The position numbers and the translations under genes were made by a program. Shown here one piece after another: positions 49,131-57,612 of a stretch of 59,495 bases of DNA. The notes beneath the pieces are model-generated. The model did not search any database. It had not been told where the DNA came from and saw nothing but the letters and a program-made list of their open reading frames with translations. How positions within the stretch are numbered: the first letter of the stretch is position 1; each line of letters opens with the position of its first letter. Source of the stretch: Alphaproteobacteria bacterium (lineage in GTDB: Bacteria; Pseudomonadota; Alphaproteobacteria; Rhizobiales; Xanthobacteraceae); contig JAPLPD010000154.1 in assembly GCA_026400395.1 (NCBI GenBank), forward strand, positions 13,545 through 73,039. The letters are read 5' to 3'.

Positions 49131-49358
49131 GTGCTCAATCGCTACGATCGCCCATCGCCGATGGCGGGAGAGGCCGAGGTCCGCTTTCTCGACGGGGATT
49201 TCCGCATCGTCCGGCCCGGCGCCTTTGTGCGCTGCGCGGTCACCGGCGTGCCGATCCCGCTCGAAGAGTTGAAATACTGGAGCGTCGAGCTTCAGGAGCC
49301 CTACGCCTCGCCGGAGGCGGTCTTGCGCTGGCTGTACCCGCAACAAGCCAAAGCCTAG
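49131..49358 (+). CDS. DUF2093 protein
   Basis: 75 residues, VRFLDGDFRIVRPGAFVRCA then VTGVPIPLEELKYWSVELQE, the pattern of DUF2093, a small alphaproteobacterial family. It contains one Cys and no zinc ribbon. In many Rhizobiales it sits close to xseA; here it is 3 kb away with transporter and hydrolase genes between. The start is GTG 49131 after CACGGAGAG. Its 3' end overlaps lpxK by 4 bases (convergent). Function unknown. Confidence 0.85.
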   Translation: MLNRYDRPSPMAGEAEVRFLDGDFRIVRPGAFVRCAVTGVPIPLEELKYWSVELQEPYASPEAVLRWLYPQQAKA

Positions 49359-50335
49359 CCCAGCAGCCATCGCCGGAACGCGGCGTCCTCGGTGACCTTC
49401 AGCGTCACCGGCAACACGCGAGCGGACGACGCCAGCGCCGTCAAATCGTCCTGTCGCGCAAGCCGCGCCATGTCCTTCTCGGTGGTGACGGCCACCAGCC
49501 CATCACGCGCGGCCTGCCCGACCAAGTCATCGGCTTCGCTCCGGCTATAGCGGTGATGATCGGGAAACGGAATGGCGGCGCGAATCTCGATCCCGGCGTC
49601 GCGAAGCGTCCGAAAGAATTTTTCCGGATCGCCGATGCCGGCGAAAGCCAAGACCGGCTTTCCCTTCAGCGCGGCCAGCGCCTGCGCGTCCGGTTCGAGC
49701 CGACCATGGAACACCGCAAGTTCACGCGCCTGTGCCGCGACCCGCTCACCCGCCTCACCCGCGCCGATCACCAGCATCGCCTGCGCGCTTTGAAGTTGCG
49801 GCTGCAGCGGCGCCCGCAGTGGCCCCGCCGGAAACACCTGGCCGTTGCCGATGCCGCGCCGGCCGTCCACCACCAGGATCGAACGGCTTTTGCGCAAACC
49901 CGGATTCTGAAAGCCATCATCCATCACCACGACGCCCGCCCCCGCCGCGCGCGCCGCGTCAGCGCCTGCGGGGCGATCGCGCGACACGATGGTCGGCGCA
50001 ACCCGCGCCAGCAACAACGGTTCGTCGCCGACATCGGCGGCGCTGTGGCGCGCCGGATCGACCCGCACCGGACCGGCAAACGCGCCGCCATAGCCGCGGC
50101 TCAGCATGAATGGCTTCTTGCCGGCCGAATCCAGAATCTGTGCCACCGCGATGGCGACCGGCGTCTTGCCGGCGCCGCCAAGTGTCGGATTGCCGACGCA
50201 GATCACAGGAATGCCGACGTTATGGCCCGGCCGATTCATCCTCGACGCCGCGACCGCGCCGTAGACGGCCGCCAGCGGCGACAACAGGCCCGACGTCAGG
50301 CCCGAGGCGCGCCACCAGAATGCCGGCTCACGCAT
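49355..50335 (-). CDS. lpxK: Tetraacyldisaccharide 4'-kinase
   Basis: Phosphorylates the 4' position of lipid A precursor at the inner membrane. The 326-residue protein has the N-terminal MREPAFWWRASGLTSGLLSP membrane-associated helix, the P-loop VGNPTLGGAGKTPVAIAVAQ (Lys57), RGYGGAF, and VVVMDDGFQNPGLRKSRSIL. The ATG at 50335 overlaps the waaA stop by 8 bases. GTG 50350 is in frame upstream but lies inside waaA. It is the last gene of the lipid A block. Confidence 0.95.
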   Translation of the reverse strand: MREPAFWWRASGLTSGLLSPLAAVYGAVAASRMNRPGHNVGIPVICVGNPTLGGAGKTPVAIAVAQILDSAGKKPFMLSRGYGGAFAGPVRVDPARHSAADVGDEPLLLARVAPTIVSRDRPAGADAARAAGAGVVVMDDGFQNPGLRKSRSILVVDGRRGIGNGQVFPAGPLRAPLQPQLQSAQAMLVIGAGEAGERVAAQARELAVFHGRLEPDAQALAALKGKPVLAFAGIGDPEKFFRTLRDAGIEIRAAIPFPDHHRYSRSEADDLVGQAARDGLVAVTTEKDMARLARQDDLTALASSARVLPVTLKVTEDAAFRRWLLG

Positions 50336-51650
50336 GGCCCGCCCCGTCACGCGGGCCGCCTCGCCGTTCGAGACCGAACTGCATCAGGTAAGGATCGAGC
50401 GCCGCGACGGTGCGTTCAAGAGCCCCCGCCAGCGTATCCATCGCCCGGAGCCCGGTCCGCGCCACCTCCGCCCGCTCCTCGCCATCCTTGAGCCAGGCGC
50501 CGATCCGCACCGTCAGCTTTCCGGTGTCGGCGACCATCTCGGCGCCGCCGCCGGCGTCGAGTGCCGAATAGATCTCGGCAAAATTCCAAACATGCGGGCC
50601 GTGCACGATGGCTGCGCCGAGCTTCGCCGCCTCGATCGGATTCTGTCCCCCGTGGCCCACCAGCGAGCCGCCGATGAACACGATCGGCGCGATGCGGTAG
50701 ATCAGGCCGAGTTCGCCCAGCGTGTCGGCGACATAGATTTCAGCGCCACGATCCGGCAATTCGCCGCGCGAGCGTTGCGCAACACTCAGTCCGGCTCCGC
50801 GGGCGATTTCGACAATGCTCGCGCCACGGTCGGGGTGCCGCGGCACTAGAATGGTCAGCAGGCCGGGAAAGGTGTGCTTGAGCCGCCGGTGAACATCGAT
50901 CAGGCCGCTCTCTTCGCCCGCATGCGTGGAGGCGCCGGCGATCACCGGACGCGCACCGATCGCAGCCTTGAGCATGAGCAGCTTCGAAGGATCGGCCGGC
51001 GGCGCTGGCACATCGAGCTTAAGATTGCCGGTGGTGCGATAGCGCGGCGCGCCAAGCTCGGCGTAGCGCCCGGCATCCTCCGTCGTTTGCGCGAGACAGA
51101 GATCGAAGCGGGTCAACAGCGCGCCGATCGTGCGCGGGAAGAAACGCCAGCGCCGGTGCGACCGTTCCGACATCCGGCCGTTGATCAGGATCAGCGGAAT
51201 GTCACGCGTGGCCGCCGCCATGATCAGGTTGGGCCAAAGGTCGGACTCGACGAACAGCGCCAGGTTGGGCCGCCAGTGATTGAGAAAACGCCCGACGAAC
51301 TGCGGCACGTCGAGCGGCACGAACTGATGGATTACCCCGGCCGGCAAACGCTGCTCGGCCAGTTCAGCGGCGGTAACAGTGCCCGCGGTCACCAGCACGG
51401 TGACATCGCGGGCGCGAATGCAGTCGATCAGCGGCAACACCGCCAGCATCTCGCCGACGCTCGCGGCATGCAGCCAGACCAGCGCCCCGTCGGGACGCGG
51501 CATGGAGCTTTCACCGCGGCGTTCCGGCAATCGTGCGGCGACTTCCTTGCCGCGCTTGAGGCGATGGGCGAGCACCATGTTCGCAACCGGCGCCCCGATC
51601 GCAGTCAGCAGCCGATAGGCCCGCAAACTCAGCGGCGCCCGGTCAGCCAC
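50328..51650 (-). CDS. waaA: 3-deoxy-D-manno-octulosonate (Kdo) transferase
   Basis: Adds Kdo to lipid IVA from CMP-Kdo at the inner membrane. The 440-residue GT-B enzyme has the N-terminal helix (LRAYRLLTAIGAPVANMVLA), the acceptor loop RLPERRGES, ALVWLHAASVGEMLAVLPLI and FVESDLWPNLIMAAATRDIP, and the nucleotide-sugar site IVFIGGSLVGHGGQNPIEAA. The start is GTG 51650, which overlaps the acyltransferase stop by 8 bases. Upstream the frame is open but lies in the acyltransferase gene. Confidence 0.95.
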   Translation of the reverse strand: MADRAPLSLRAYRLLTAIGAPVANMVLAHRLKRGKEVAARLPERRGESSMPRPDGALVWLHAASVGEMLAVLPLIDCIRARDVTVLVTAGTVTAAELAEQRLPAGVIHQFVPLDVPQFVGRFLNHWRPNLALFVESDLWPNLIMAAATRDIPLILINGRMSERSHRRWRFFPRTIGALLTRFDLCLAQTTEDAGRYAELGAPRYRTTGNLKLDVPAPPADPSKLLMLKAAIGARPVIAGASTHAGEESGLIDVHRRLKHTFPGLLTILVPRHPDRGASIVEIARGAGLSVAQRSRGELPDRGAEIYVADTLGELGLIYRIAPIVFIGGSLVGHGGQNPIEAAKLGAAIVHGPHVWNFAEIYSALDAGGGAEMVADTGKLTVRIGAWLKDGEERAEVARTGLRAMDTLAGALERTVAALDPYLMQFGLERRGGPRDGAGHA

Positions 51651-52356
51651 GGGATTCGCCCTCGGCGGTGCCATCGGCGATTTCGCAGGCGCGGGTGTTG
51701 GCGGCGTTGAGCTCCTCCTCGACGGCGCGCCGCGCCAGTTCGAGCGTTTCGTCGTCGGCGTCGCGCGGAACATGGATCGCGCCGCCGGCCACCACCGCGC
51801 CTCGGCTGAAAGGCAGATTGACGGTGCTGCGATCCCAGTTCTGCAGGACAATGCGCCGCCGGGTCGTGACCGCGACCGGATAGATCGGCCGCCCCGACAT
51901 CTGCGCGATCTTGACGATGCCGAGTCCGGCCACCCGCGCCACCTTGGGCACATCGGCGGTCAGCACGACGCTGTGCCCCTCTTCGAGTGCGCGGACCGAT
52001 GCATTGAAGGCGAACAGGCCGCCCTTGCGTCCAATGTCCGGGCCATGCGAGCCGGAGCCGCGGATGGTGTCATTGCCAAGCCACTCGACAGCCGCCGCGT
52101 TCATTTCGCCGTCGCGGTGCCGCGAGATCAGCACCGTCGCCGAAACGTTCTTGGGCCGCAGGAAGGGCGTCAGGAAATGCTGGCCGTGCCACATCGCAAG
52201 AATGATCGGCACCTGCGCGGCGATCCGCTCGATTGCACCCGGAGGTTCGACCGTCACCCGCGTCGTCAGCCAGACGAATCGCAGATACTCCGCGGCGACG
52301 GCTCCGATCACCCGTTGCATTCGATAGGAGCTGGTTAAGCGCCTCAGCGACAACAT
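51643..52356 (-). CDS. DUF374 lysophospholipid acyltransferase-like protein
   Basis: 237 residues of the DUF374 branch of the LPLAT fold: VPIILAMWHGQHFLTPFLR (the active His is in the WHG context), SRHRDGEMNAAAVEWLGNDT, IRGSGSHGPDIGRKGGLFAF and LTADVPKVARVAGLGIVKIA. Position between DUF4170 and waaA is conserved in many alphaproteobacteria and suggests a role in lipid A or outer-membrane lipid acylation; the substrate is unproven. ATG 52356 is chosen with CCAGGG upstream. It overlaps waaA. Confidence 0.85.
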   Translation of the reverse strand: MLSLRRLTSSYRMQRVIGAVAAEYLRFVWLTTRVTVEPPGAIERIAAQVPIILAMWHGQHFLTPFLRPKNVSATVLISRHRDGEMNAAAVEWLGNDTIRGSGSHGPDIGRKGGLFAFNASVRALEEGHSVVLTADVPKVARVAGLGIVKIAQMSGRPIYPVAVTTRRRIVLQNWDRSTVNLPFSRGAVVAGGAIHVPRDADDETLELARRAVEEELNAANTRACEIADGTAEGESRG

Positions 52357-52366
52357 CCCTGGCCCG

Positions 52367-52615
52367 CTAGCCTTTGGGCTCAGGAGCGGTCGCTTCGGGA
52401 TCGAGCAACCGATGCAGGTGAACGATGAAATAGCGCATCTCAGCGTTGTCGACGGTTTGCTGGGCCTTGCCGCGCCAAGCCGCGTGGGCGGTCGCATAGT
52501 TGGGATACACACCGACCAGCTCGACCTTGCTGAGGTCCTTGAATTCGGACGCATCGAGCTTGCTCAGCTCGCCGCCGATCACGAGATGAAGCAATTGTTT
52601 GGTGGGTGTGGACAT
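52367..52615 (-). CDS. DUF4170 family protein
   Basis: 82 residues, MSTPTKQLLHLVIGGELSKL with KVELVGVYPNYATAHAAWRG and AEMRYFIVHLHRLLDPEA, the pattern of DUF4170 proteins, which sit beside cysQ and the DUF374 acyltransferase in alphaproteobacteria. Function is not established. ATG 52615 gives the usual N-terminus; an upstream in-frame ATG at 52639 adds 8 residues without a ribosome site. Confidence 0.88.
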   Translation of the reverse strand: MSTPTKQLLHLVIGGELSKLDASEFKDLSKVELVGVYPNYATAHAAWRGKAQQTVDNAEMRYFIVHLHRLLDPEATAPEPKG

Positions 52616-52654
52616 CGCCAGTTCCTCTGCGTTGAGCACGCCCGGCGCCCGACG

Positions 52655-53450
52655 TTACACCGGCTCGCTGTTTTGCGCACGGATCAGATGGGCCAGTGCC
52701 CCGTGCCGTTCCCGGCCCGCCGCCAGCAGAACGCTGTAGACCGGGTCGGGCCGGTTATAGACCAGAACCTCGCCGTCGAGCGCGGTCATCAGACCGCCGG
52801 CTTCGTGCACCAAAAGATCGGCAGCCGCAAGGTCCCAGTCGTGGCCGTTGCCGCCGGCGATGGCCGCGTCGAGTTCGCCGTGGGCCACGCGTGCCAGCCG
52901 CAGCGCCAGCGAATGGATTCGCGGCATCGCGACAATCCCGGAGCCTTCAAGTGTGAAACGATCCAGCATCCGCTTCGGCCCGCCGACGCGGCGCCCTCCA
53001 GGCCGATGCCCATGCTGGCCCGTATCGCCACGCCGTTGCGCGTCGCCCCCCCGGACAACGTCGATAGAAACAGCTCATCGGTGACCGGCGCAAACAACGC
53101 AGCTGCCACCGGGCGGCGTCCACCACGAGAGCGACCGACACCGACCAATCCTCGCGGCCGGCGATAAAGGCGCGGGTGCCGTCGATCGGATCGACCACCC
53201 AGACGCGGCGCGCGGCAAGCCGCGTCGGATCGTTTTCGCTTTCCTCCGACAACCAGCCGTCGCCGGTTTCGACCAGTCGCTTGCGCAAGATGTCGTTGGA
53301 GGCGATGTCGGCTTCGGTGACCGGCGAATCGCCCTCACCCTTGGTCCAATGTTTGAGCGGCCCGCGGAAGAACCTTTTCGCGACAGCGCCGGCCTCCTGC
53401 ACCGCGGCGGCCAGCCGATCGCGATCGCGCGAGAACTCAGACACCGGCAA
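52655..53450 (-). pseudogene. Inositol monophosphatase-family phosphatase (CysQ-like), two frameshifts
   Basis: Magnesium-dependent phosphatase, of the 3'(2'),5'-bisphosphate nucleotidase type by context. Frame one (TTG start 53450) has SPVTEADIASNDILRKRLVE, WLSEESENDPTRL and the metal motif VWVVDPIDGTRAFIAGREDW. At about 53115 the sense passes to frame two (PVAAALFAPVTDELFLSTLS) and at about 52985 to frame three (KRMLDRFTLEGSGIV...GGNGHDWDLAAADLLVHEAG, stop 52655). GACGCCGCCCGG would read through as GACGGCCGCCCGG, and GCGGGCCG as GCGGGGCCG, so each break equals one missing G. The start overlaps the end of pmbA. As given it cannot make the whole enzyme. Confidence 0.8.
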
Positions 53451-53461
53451 TGGTCAACCCC

Positions 53462-54784
53462 TCAAGGCGCAAGGTCGGCGCGTTGGTGCCGTAACGGAAC
53501 TGCAGATCGTTGGCGGCAGCGGCGTTGCGGAAAATCTCCGCGAGATGGCCTGCGATGGTCACCTCGCTCACCGGGTCGTTCGCCGTTCTCGATCCAGAAG
53601 CCCGAGGCGCCGCGGCTGTAGTCGCCGGTCACCATGTTGGCGCCCATGCCGATCAGATCGGTGACGTAAAAGCCGTCGTCGATATCGGCGATCAGCTCTT
53701 CGGGGGTGCGGCTGCCCGCTTCCAGGTGCAAGTTGGTCGCGCCGGGCGACGGCGTCGAGGACGCGCTGCGTTGCGCGTGCCCGGTGGTGGCGAGCCCGAG
53801 TTCGCGCGCGGTCGCGCTGTCGAGCAGCCAGGTCTTGAGCACGCCGTCCTCGATCAGCGCCATGCGCCGGCCGGCGACACCCTCGGCGTCGAACGGCCGC
53901 GAGCGCAGGCCGCGGATGCGAAACGGATCGTCGATGATGTTGATGCCCTTGGCAAAGACCTGCTCGCCCATCTTGTCCCTGAGGAAGCTCGTCTTGCGGG
54001 CGATCGAAGCGCCGTTGATGGCGCTGACCAGATGACCGACGATCGAGCCGGCGATGTGGGAATCGAACACCACCGGCACCTTCTTCGTCGAGACCTTGCG
54101 CGGATTGAGCTTGGCGACCGCCTTGGCGCCTGCGCTCTGGCCGATCTTTTCCGGCGCATCGAGATCGTCGGCGTGCAACGTCGAGGAGTAGTCGTAATCG
54201 GTCTCCATGCCGGTGCCTTCACCGGCGATCGCCTGGGCCGAGATGCTGTGGCGCGAGCCGAGGTAGGCGCCGGAGAAGCCGTGACTGGTCAGCAGTACCA
54301 TGCCGCCGATGCCGGCCGAGGCGGAAGCGCCGCCGGATTTGCTGACACCTTTGACAGCGCGAACAGCGTCCTCGGCACGGCGCGCCATATCCTCAAGCGC
54401 CGAAACACCGGGAAGCTCGCGGTCGAACAAGTCGAGGTCGGGGAAGTTCTTGGCCAGCAAGGCCGGATCGGCGAGGCCCGCGAAGCGGTCGTCAGGGGCA
54501 AGGCGCGCCATCGCCACCGCACGCTCGGCCAGCGCGGTGACGCCGTCGCCGCTCATGTCATTGGTCGAAACAACGGCCTGTTTGCGCCCGACGAGCACGC
54601 GAAGACCCATGTCATCGCCTTCCGAACGCTGGGATTCCTCGACCGCGCCCTCGCGCACATCGACCGACAGCGACACCGAGCGCATCGCCACGGCGTCGGC
54701 GGCATCGGCGCCCGCGGCGCGCGCGGCCTTGATGAGCCGCTCGGCGAGCGTGATCAGCTTTGACTGGTCGAACAGGGAATCCAC
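53462..54784 (-). CDS. pmbA: PmbA/TldD-family metallopeptidase-like protein, C-terminus frameshifted
   Basis: TldD/PmbA (TldE) family, which matures modified peptides and degrades unfolded ones as a heterodimer. The 440-residue protein has AGADAADAVAMRSVSLSVDV, VREGAVEESQRSEGDDMGLR (the family Glu-rich start), and MGANMVTGDYSRGASGFWIE. After FWIENGER it turns into an Arg-rich tail. Another frame continues PVSEVTIAGHLAEIFRNAAA, ANDLQFRYGTNAPTLRLEGL and ends at 53437, the normal family C-terminus. So the last 50 residues are out of frame, with a small deletion near 53584. No TldD partner is in the window. The start is ATG 54784. Confidence 0.85.
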   Translation of the reverse strand: MDSLFDQSKLITLAERLIKAARAAGADAADAVAMRSVSLSVDVREGAVEESQRSEGDDMGLRVLVGRKQAVVSTNDMSGDGVTALAERAVAMARLAPDDRFAGLADPALLAKNFPDLDLFDRELPGVSALEDMARRAEDAVRAVKGVSKSGGASASAGIGGMVLLTSHGFSGAYLGSRHSISAQAIAGEGTGMETDYDYSSTLHADDLDAPEKIGQSAGAKAVAKLNPRKVSTKKVPVVFDSHIAGSIVGHLVSAINGASIARKTSFLRDKMGEQVFAKGINIIDDPFRIRGLRSRPFDAEGVAGRRMALIEDGVLKTWLLDSATARELGLATTGHAQRSASSTPSPGATNLHLEAGSRTPEELIADIDDGFYVTDLIGMGANMVTGDYSRGASGFWIENGERPGERGDHRRPSRGDFPQRRCRQRSAVPLRHQRADLAP

Positions 54785-55024
54785 GTTGGGCTTTCAGGGT
54801 TTAGGAGGGGCACGACGCTCTGACAAGGCATCAAATAGGTCGCAAACAGCCGGTATTCGAGAGTGTTACGGAAATTTGCACCATGCCCGGCAACGCGCCG
54901 TCAATCATGCGCTTCGAACACGCCCGATTAACCAGCTCTCTTAAGCGGATTCGGACGGCTCTGCGGCAATATCGCGGCATGACCGGGCGTCATAAGCCCG
55001 GCTGGGAGTTTCGAGGCGTCGAAT

Positions 55025-55594
55025 ATGAGTATCGATGGGCCCCTGGGGTCGGGCCGCGCGTTGCGGCTCGACCCCTACACCCTGCCCGTGCGCTATGCCG
55101 CGCGCGACAGCAGGGCCGATGGGCAGGTTCGCAGCATCGAACTGGACCGTGAACGCGTGGTGCTCCGCCGTGAGCTTCACGGTATTCCCATGACGATCGG
55201 CGTAAACATCACCGAGTTCGCCGGTGTTACGATGCGGACGCTGCCGCCCGAGGGCGAGGAGCCCGCGGCCGTCGCCATCATGCTCGAACATCGCGATACC
55301 GGCCTCATCGTGCCGTTGTTCGTCGCCGCCGAGGGCGACGACGTGCTCGCGCAATGGAAATCCTGGGGCCGCGTGCTGGGCATGCCGCTTCTGGTGGCGG
55401 AAGCCGACGGCGCGCTCCGCGAGCCGTTCAGCCGGATCGGCCGGCTGGCCGTGGGCCGACCCGCGCCGCGACGCCGCCGCCGCTCCGCGATGAAGGGACG
55501 AAGGCCGTCGATCCTGATGCGCAGGAAGGCCGGCCGCCCCTGCGCCACGCCAAACGTCTATCGCGGCGAGCGCGAGATCGTCGCGCAGTCCTGA
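55025..55594 (+). CDS. DUF6101 family protein
   Basis: 189 residues: MSIDGPLGSGRALRLDPYTL, VRSIELDRERVVLRRELHGI, AVAIMLEHRDTGLIVPLFVA (beta-rich core), and a basic C-terminal tail (PAPRRRRRSAMKGRRPSILM). The pattern is that of DUF6101, seen in Bradyrhizobium-like genomes. No active site is known. The basic tail may bind nucleic acid or membrane. It is convergent with the third TTT receptor gene, 13 bases apart. Confidence 0.7.
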   Translation: MSIDGPLGSGRALRLDPYTLPVRYAARDSRADGQVRSIELDRERVVLRRELHGIPMTIGVNITEFAGVTMRTLPPEGEEPAAVAIMLEHRDTGLIVPLFVAAEGDDVLAQWKSWGRVLGMPLLVAEADGALREPFSRIGRLAVGRPAPRRRRRSAMKGRRPSILMRRKAGRPCATPNVYRGEREIVAQS

Positions 55595-55607
55595 TCGGGC
55601 GATCAGT

Positions 55608-56579
55608 TTAACGATCGAACTTGATGTCCGCCTTGCGAGCAACCTCGGTCCACATCTTGATTTCGGCGTCGAGCGTTTTGATAAACTCGGCCGAGGTGCT
55701 GCCGATCGTGTCGGTCGACAGGGCCCGAAGCTTCTGCTGGAAATCCGGCGATCGCGCGATGCGTATGCACTCCGCCTCAAGCTTTTTCACGATTTCCGGA
55801 GGCGTTCCGGCAGGAGCGTACACACCGGTCGCGAGCGAGACATCCATGTCGATGCCGACCTCCTTCATGGTCGGCACGTCCGGTAGATCGGCAAGCCGCG
55901 TCGGCGAAGCGACGGCCAGCGCGCGCGCCTTGCCAGCGACCACCTGCGGCACGATCGGCGGCGGCTCGGCGATAGCGTAAGTGACCTGCTCGCCGATAAC
56001 ATTCGTCACCGACTCGTTGCTGCTCTTGTAGATAATCGCCTGCCCCGGAGTGCCGGTTTTCATCTTGAACAATTCGGCCGACAACGTGAAAGCCGCCGAG
56101 GAACTGGCATAGTTTGTCTTGTCCGGATTGGCCTTTGCCCAGGCAATGAATTCCTTCATGTTGGCAGCCGGGTGCTTCGCGCTCGTGATCAAGATCACCG
56201 GATAGTTAGCCATCAACGACACGGGCACGAAGTCCTTGAGCGTCTGGTATGGCATTTTGTTTGTGTAGACGGCGGGACTGATCACCATCTGACCCGAAGC
56301 ACCATAGAGCAATGTGTAGCCATCGGGCGCGGACTTCGCCACCATGTCCGGGCCGAGCATGCTGTTGCCGCCGGGCTTGTTCTCGACCACGACATTCTGG
56401 CCAAGACTTTCCTGCAGCTTCTGCGCGACGAGCCGTGCGACAATATCCACGCCGCCGCCGGCACCGAAGCCGACAACGAGCTTGATCGTCCGCGACGGAT
56501 ATTCCGTCTCCGCTCGAACTGCGGATGAAGCCAGAAGCGCAACCGCAAGTCCGGTCGCGAACGCTTTGAAACCTTTCAT
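55608..56579 (-). CDS. TTT-family (Bug-type) binding protein, third copy
   Basis: 323 residues: signal peptide FATGLAVALLASSAVRAETE, then YPSRTIKLVVGFGAGGGVDI, KLQESLGQNVVVENKPGGNS and KSAPDGYTLLYGASGQMVIS, the Bug/TctC pattern. It differs clearly from the tandem pair at 24840-26844 in the ligand loops (IAEPPPIVPQVVAGKARALA). The start is ATG 56579, not 56585: AGGAG ends directly before 56585 but sits 6 bases before 56579, the correct spacing. It lies 23 bases after an amidohydrolase on the same strand, so the ligand may be that enzyme's substrate or a relative. Confidence 0.93.
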   Translation of the reverse strand: MKGFKAFATGLAVALLASSAVRAETEYPSRTIKLVVGFGAGGGVDIVARLVAQKLQESLGQNVVVENKPGGNSMLGPDMVAKSAPDGYTLLYGASGQMVISPAVYTNKMPYQTLKDFVPVSLMANYPVILITSAKHPAANMKEFIAWAKANPDKTNYASSSAAFTLSAELFKMKTGTPGQAIIYKSSNESVTNVIGEQVTYAIAEPPPIVPQVVAGKARALAVASPTRLADLPDVPTMKEVGIDMDVSLATGVYAPAGTPPEIVKKLEAECIRIARSPDFQQKLRALSTDTIGSTSAEFIKTLDAEIKMWTEVARKADIKFDR

Positions 56580-56602
56580 TGCCATCTCCTGGGAATGGAA
56601 CC

Positions 56603-57595
56603 TTAGATTTTGAAAATCCGCTTTGCGTTTTCGCCGGCGATCTTGCGCGCCGTTTGATCTGACGTGTCACCCTGCAAGCCGCGTACCAGCGCCAGGATCC
56701 CCTTCATGTCGCCGACATTGTGCGGGAAATCGGTTCCGTACAGCACGTTGTCGGCGCCGCCGACGGCAACGCACATTTCGAGGGCGCGCGGCTCGTAGAC
56801 AACGGTGTCATAAAAAATCCGCCGGAGATAGGCGCTGGGCGGCGCCTTGATGGCGGCGCGGCAAGCCGGAATGGTCTCGTAGCAACGGTCCAGCCGGCCG
56901 CTGAGATAGGGCAGCGTGCCGCCACCGTGCGGCGCGATCAGCTTGACGTTGGGATAGCGGTCGAGAAAGCCCGACAGGATCAGACGCGTGAAGGAAAGGG
57001 TGGTGTCGACCATGAAGCCGATCGGCGTGGCGAGACTGTATTCGTCGAGCCGCATCTGGCTGCCACCAAGCGGGATCGTGGGATGTATGAACACCGGCAG
57101 ACCCAACCTGTCGATCTCCGACCACACCGGCTCGAACAGCGGATCGATCAGATCGCGCCCGCGAATGTTGGCGAGCGCGGCAACGCCGAGCGCGCCATCG
57201 GAACGGGCTAGGGCAAGTTCGCGCAGCGCATCCTCGGGATATTCCCAAGGAATCGACGCGACCCAGCGAATGCGATCGGGATATTTCTTCTGGCTCTCGG
57301 CGTAAGCGGCGTTGCCGATCCGCGCGGCCTTCACGCCGGTCTCACGTGAGCCCCAGAACACGTTGGGGCCAGTCAGCGACAGCACCGCCATATCGACGCC
57401 GGCCTCGTCCATGGCGCGGAGCCTAAGATCGTAGTCGAACATCTCGGGCATCAAGGTCACGAACGGCGCGCCGGCCAGATGTACCGCCATTTGTCCGGCG
57501 CGTGTGGGCTTCAGTTCATAGTCGCCCCCGTCGCGTTGCAGCAGGTCGAGCCACTCGCGCGGGATCATATGCGTATGGATATCAATGACAGTCAT
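56603..57595 (-). CDS. Amidohydrolase-2 family enzyme (ACMSD-like)
   Basis: 330 residues, MTVIDIHTHMIPREWLDLLQ (metal ligands H7 and H9), GLPVFIHPTIPLGGSQMRL (metal His), KLIAPHGGGTLPYLSGRLDR, and the Asp ligand in VLYGTDFPHNVGDM. This is the 2-amino-3-carboxymuconate-semialdehyde decarboxylase group, which also holds gamma-resorcylate and other decarboxylases and hydrolases of aromatic catabolism. The exact substrate is open. GGCGAGG precedes ATG 57595. It lies between ubiA (upstream) and a TTT binding protein (downstream) on the same strand. Confidence 0.88.
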   Translation of the reverse strand: MTVIDIHTHMIPREWLDLLQRDGGDYELKPTRAGQMAVHLAGAPFVTLMPEMFDYDLRLRAMDEAGVDMAVLSLTGPNVFWGSRETGVKAARIGNAAYAESQKKYPDRIRWVASIPWEYPEDALRELALARSDGALGVAALANIRGRDLIDPLFEPVWSEIDRLGLPVFIHPTIPLGGSQMRLDEYSLATPIGFMVDTTLSFTRLILSGFLDRYPNVKLIAPHGGGTLPYLSGRLDRCYETIPACRAAIKAPPSAYLRRIFYDTVVYEPRALEMCVAVGGADNVLYGTDFPHNVGDMKGILALVRGLQGDTSDQTARKIAGENAKRIFKI

Positions 57596-57612
57596 GTCGC
57601 CTCGCCGAAATT

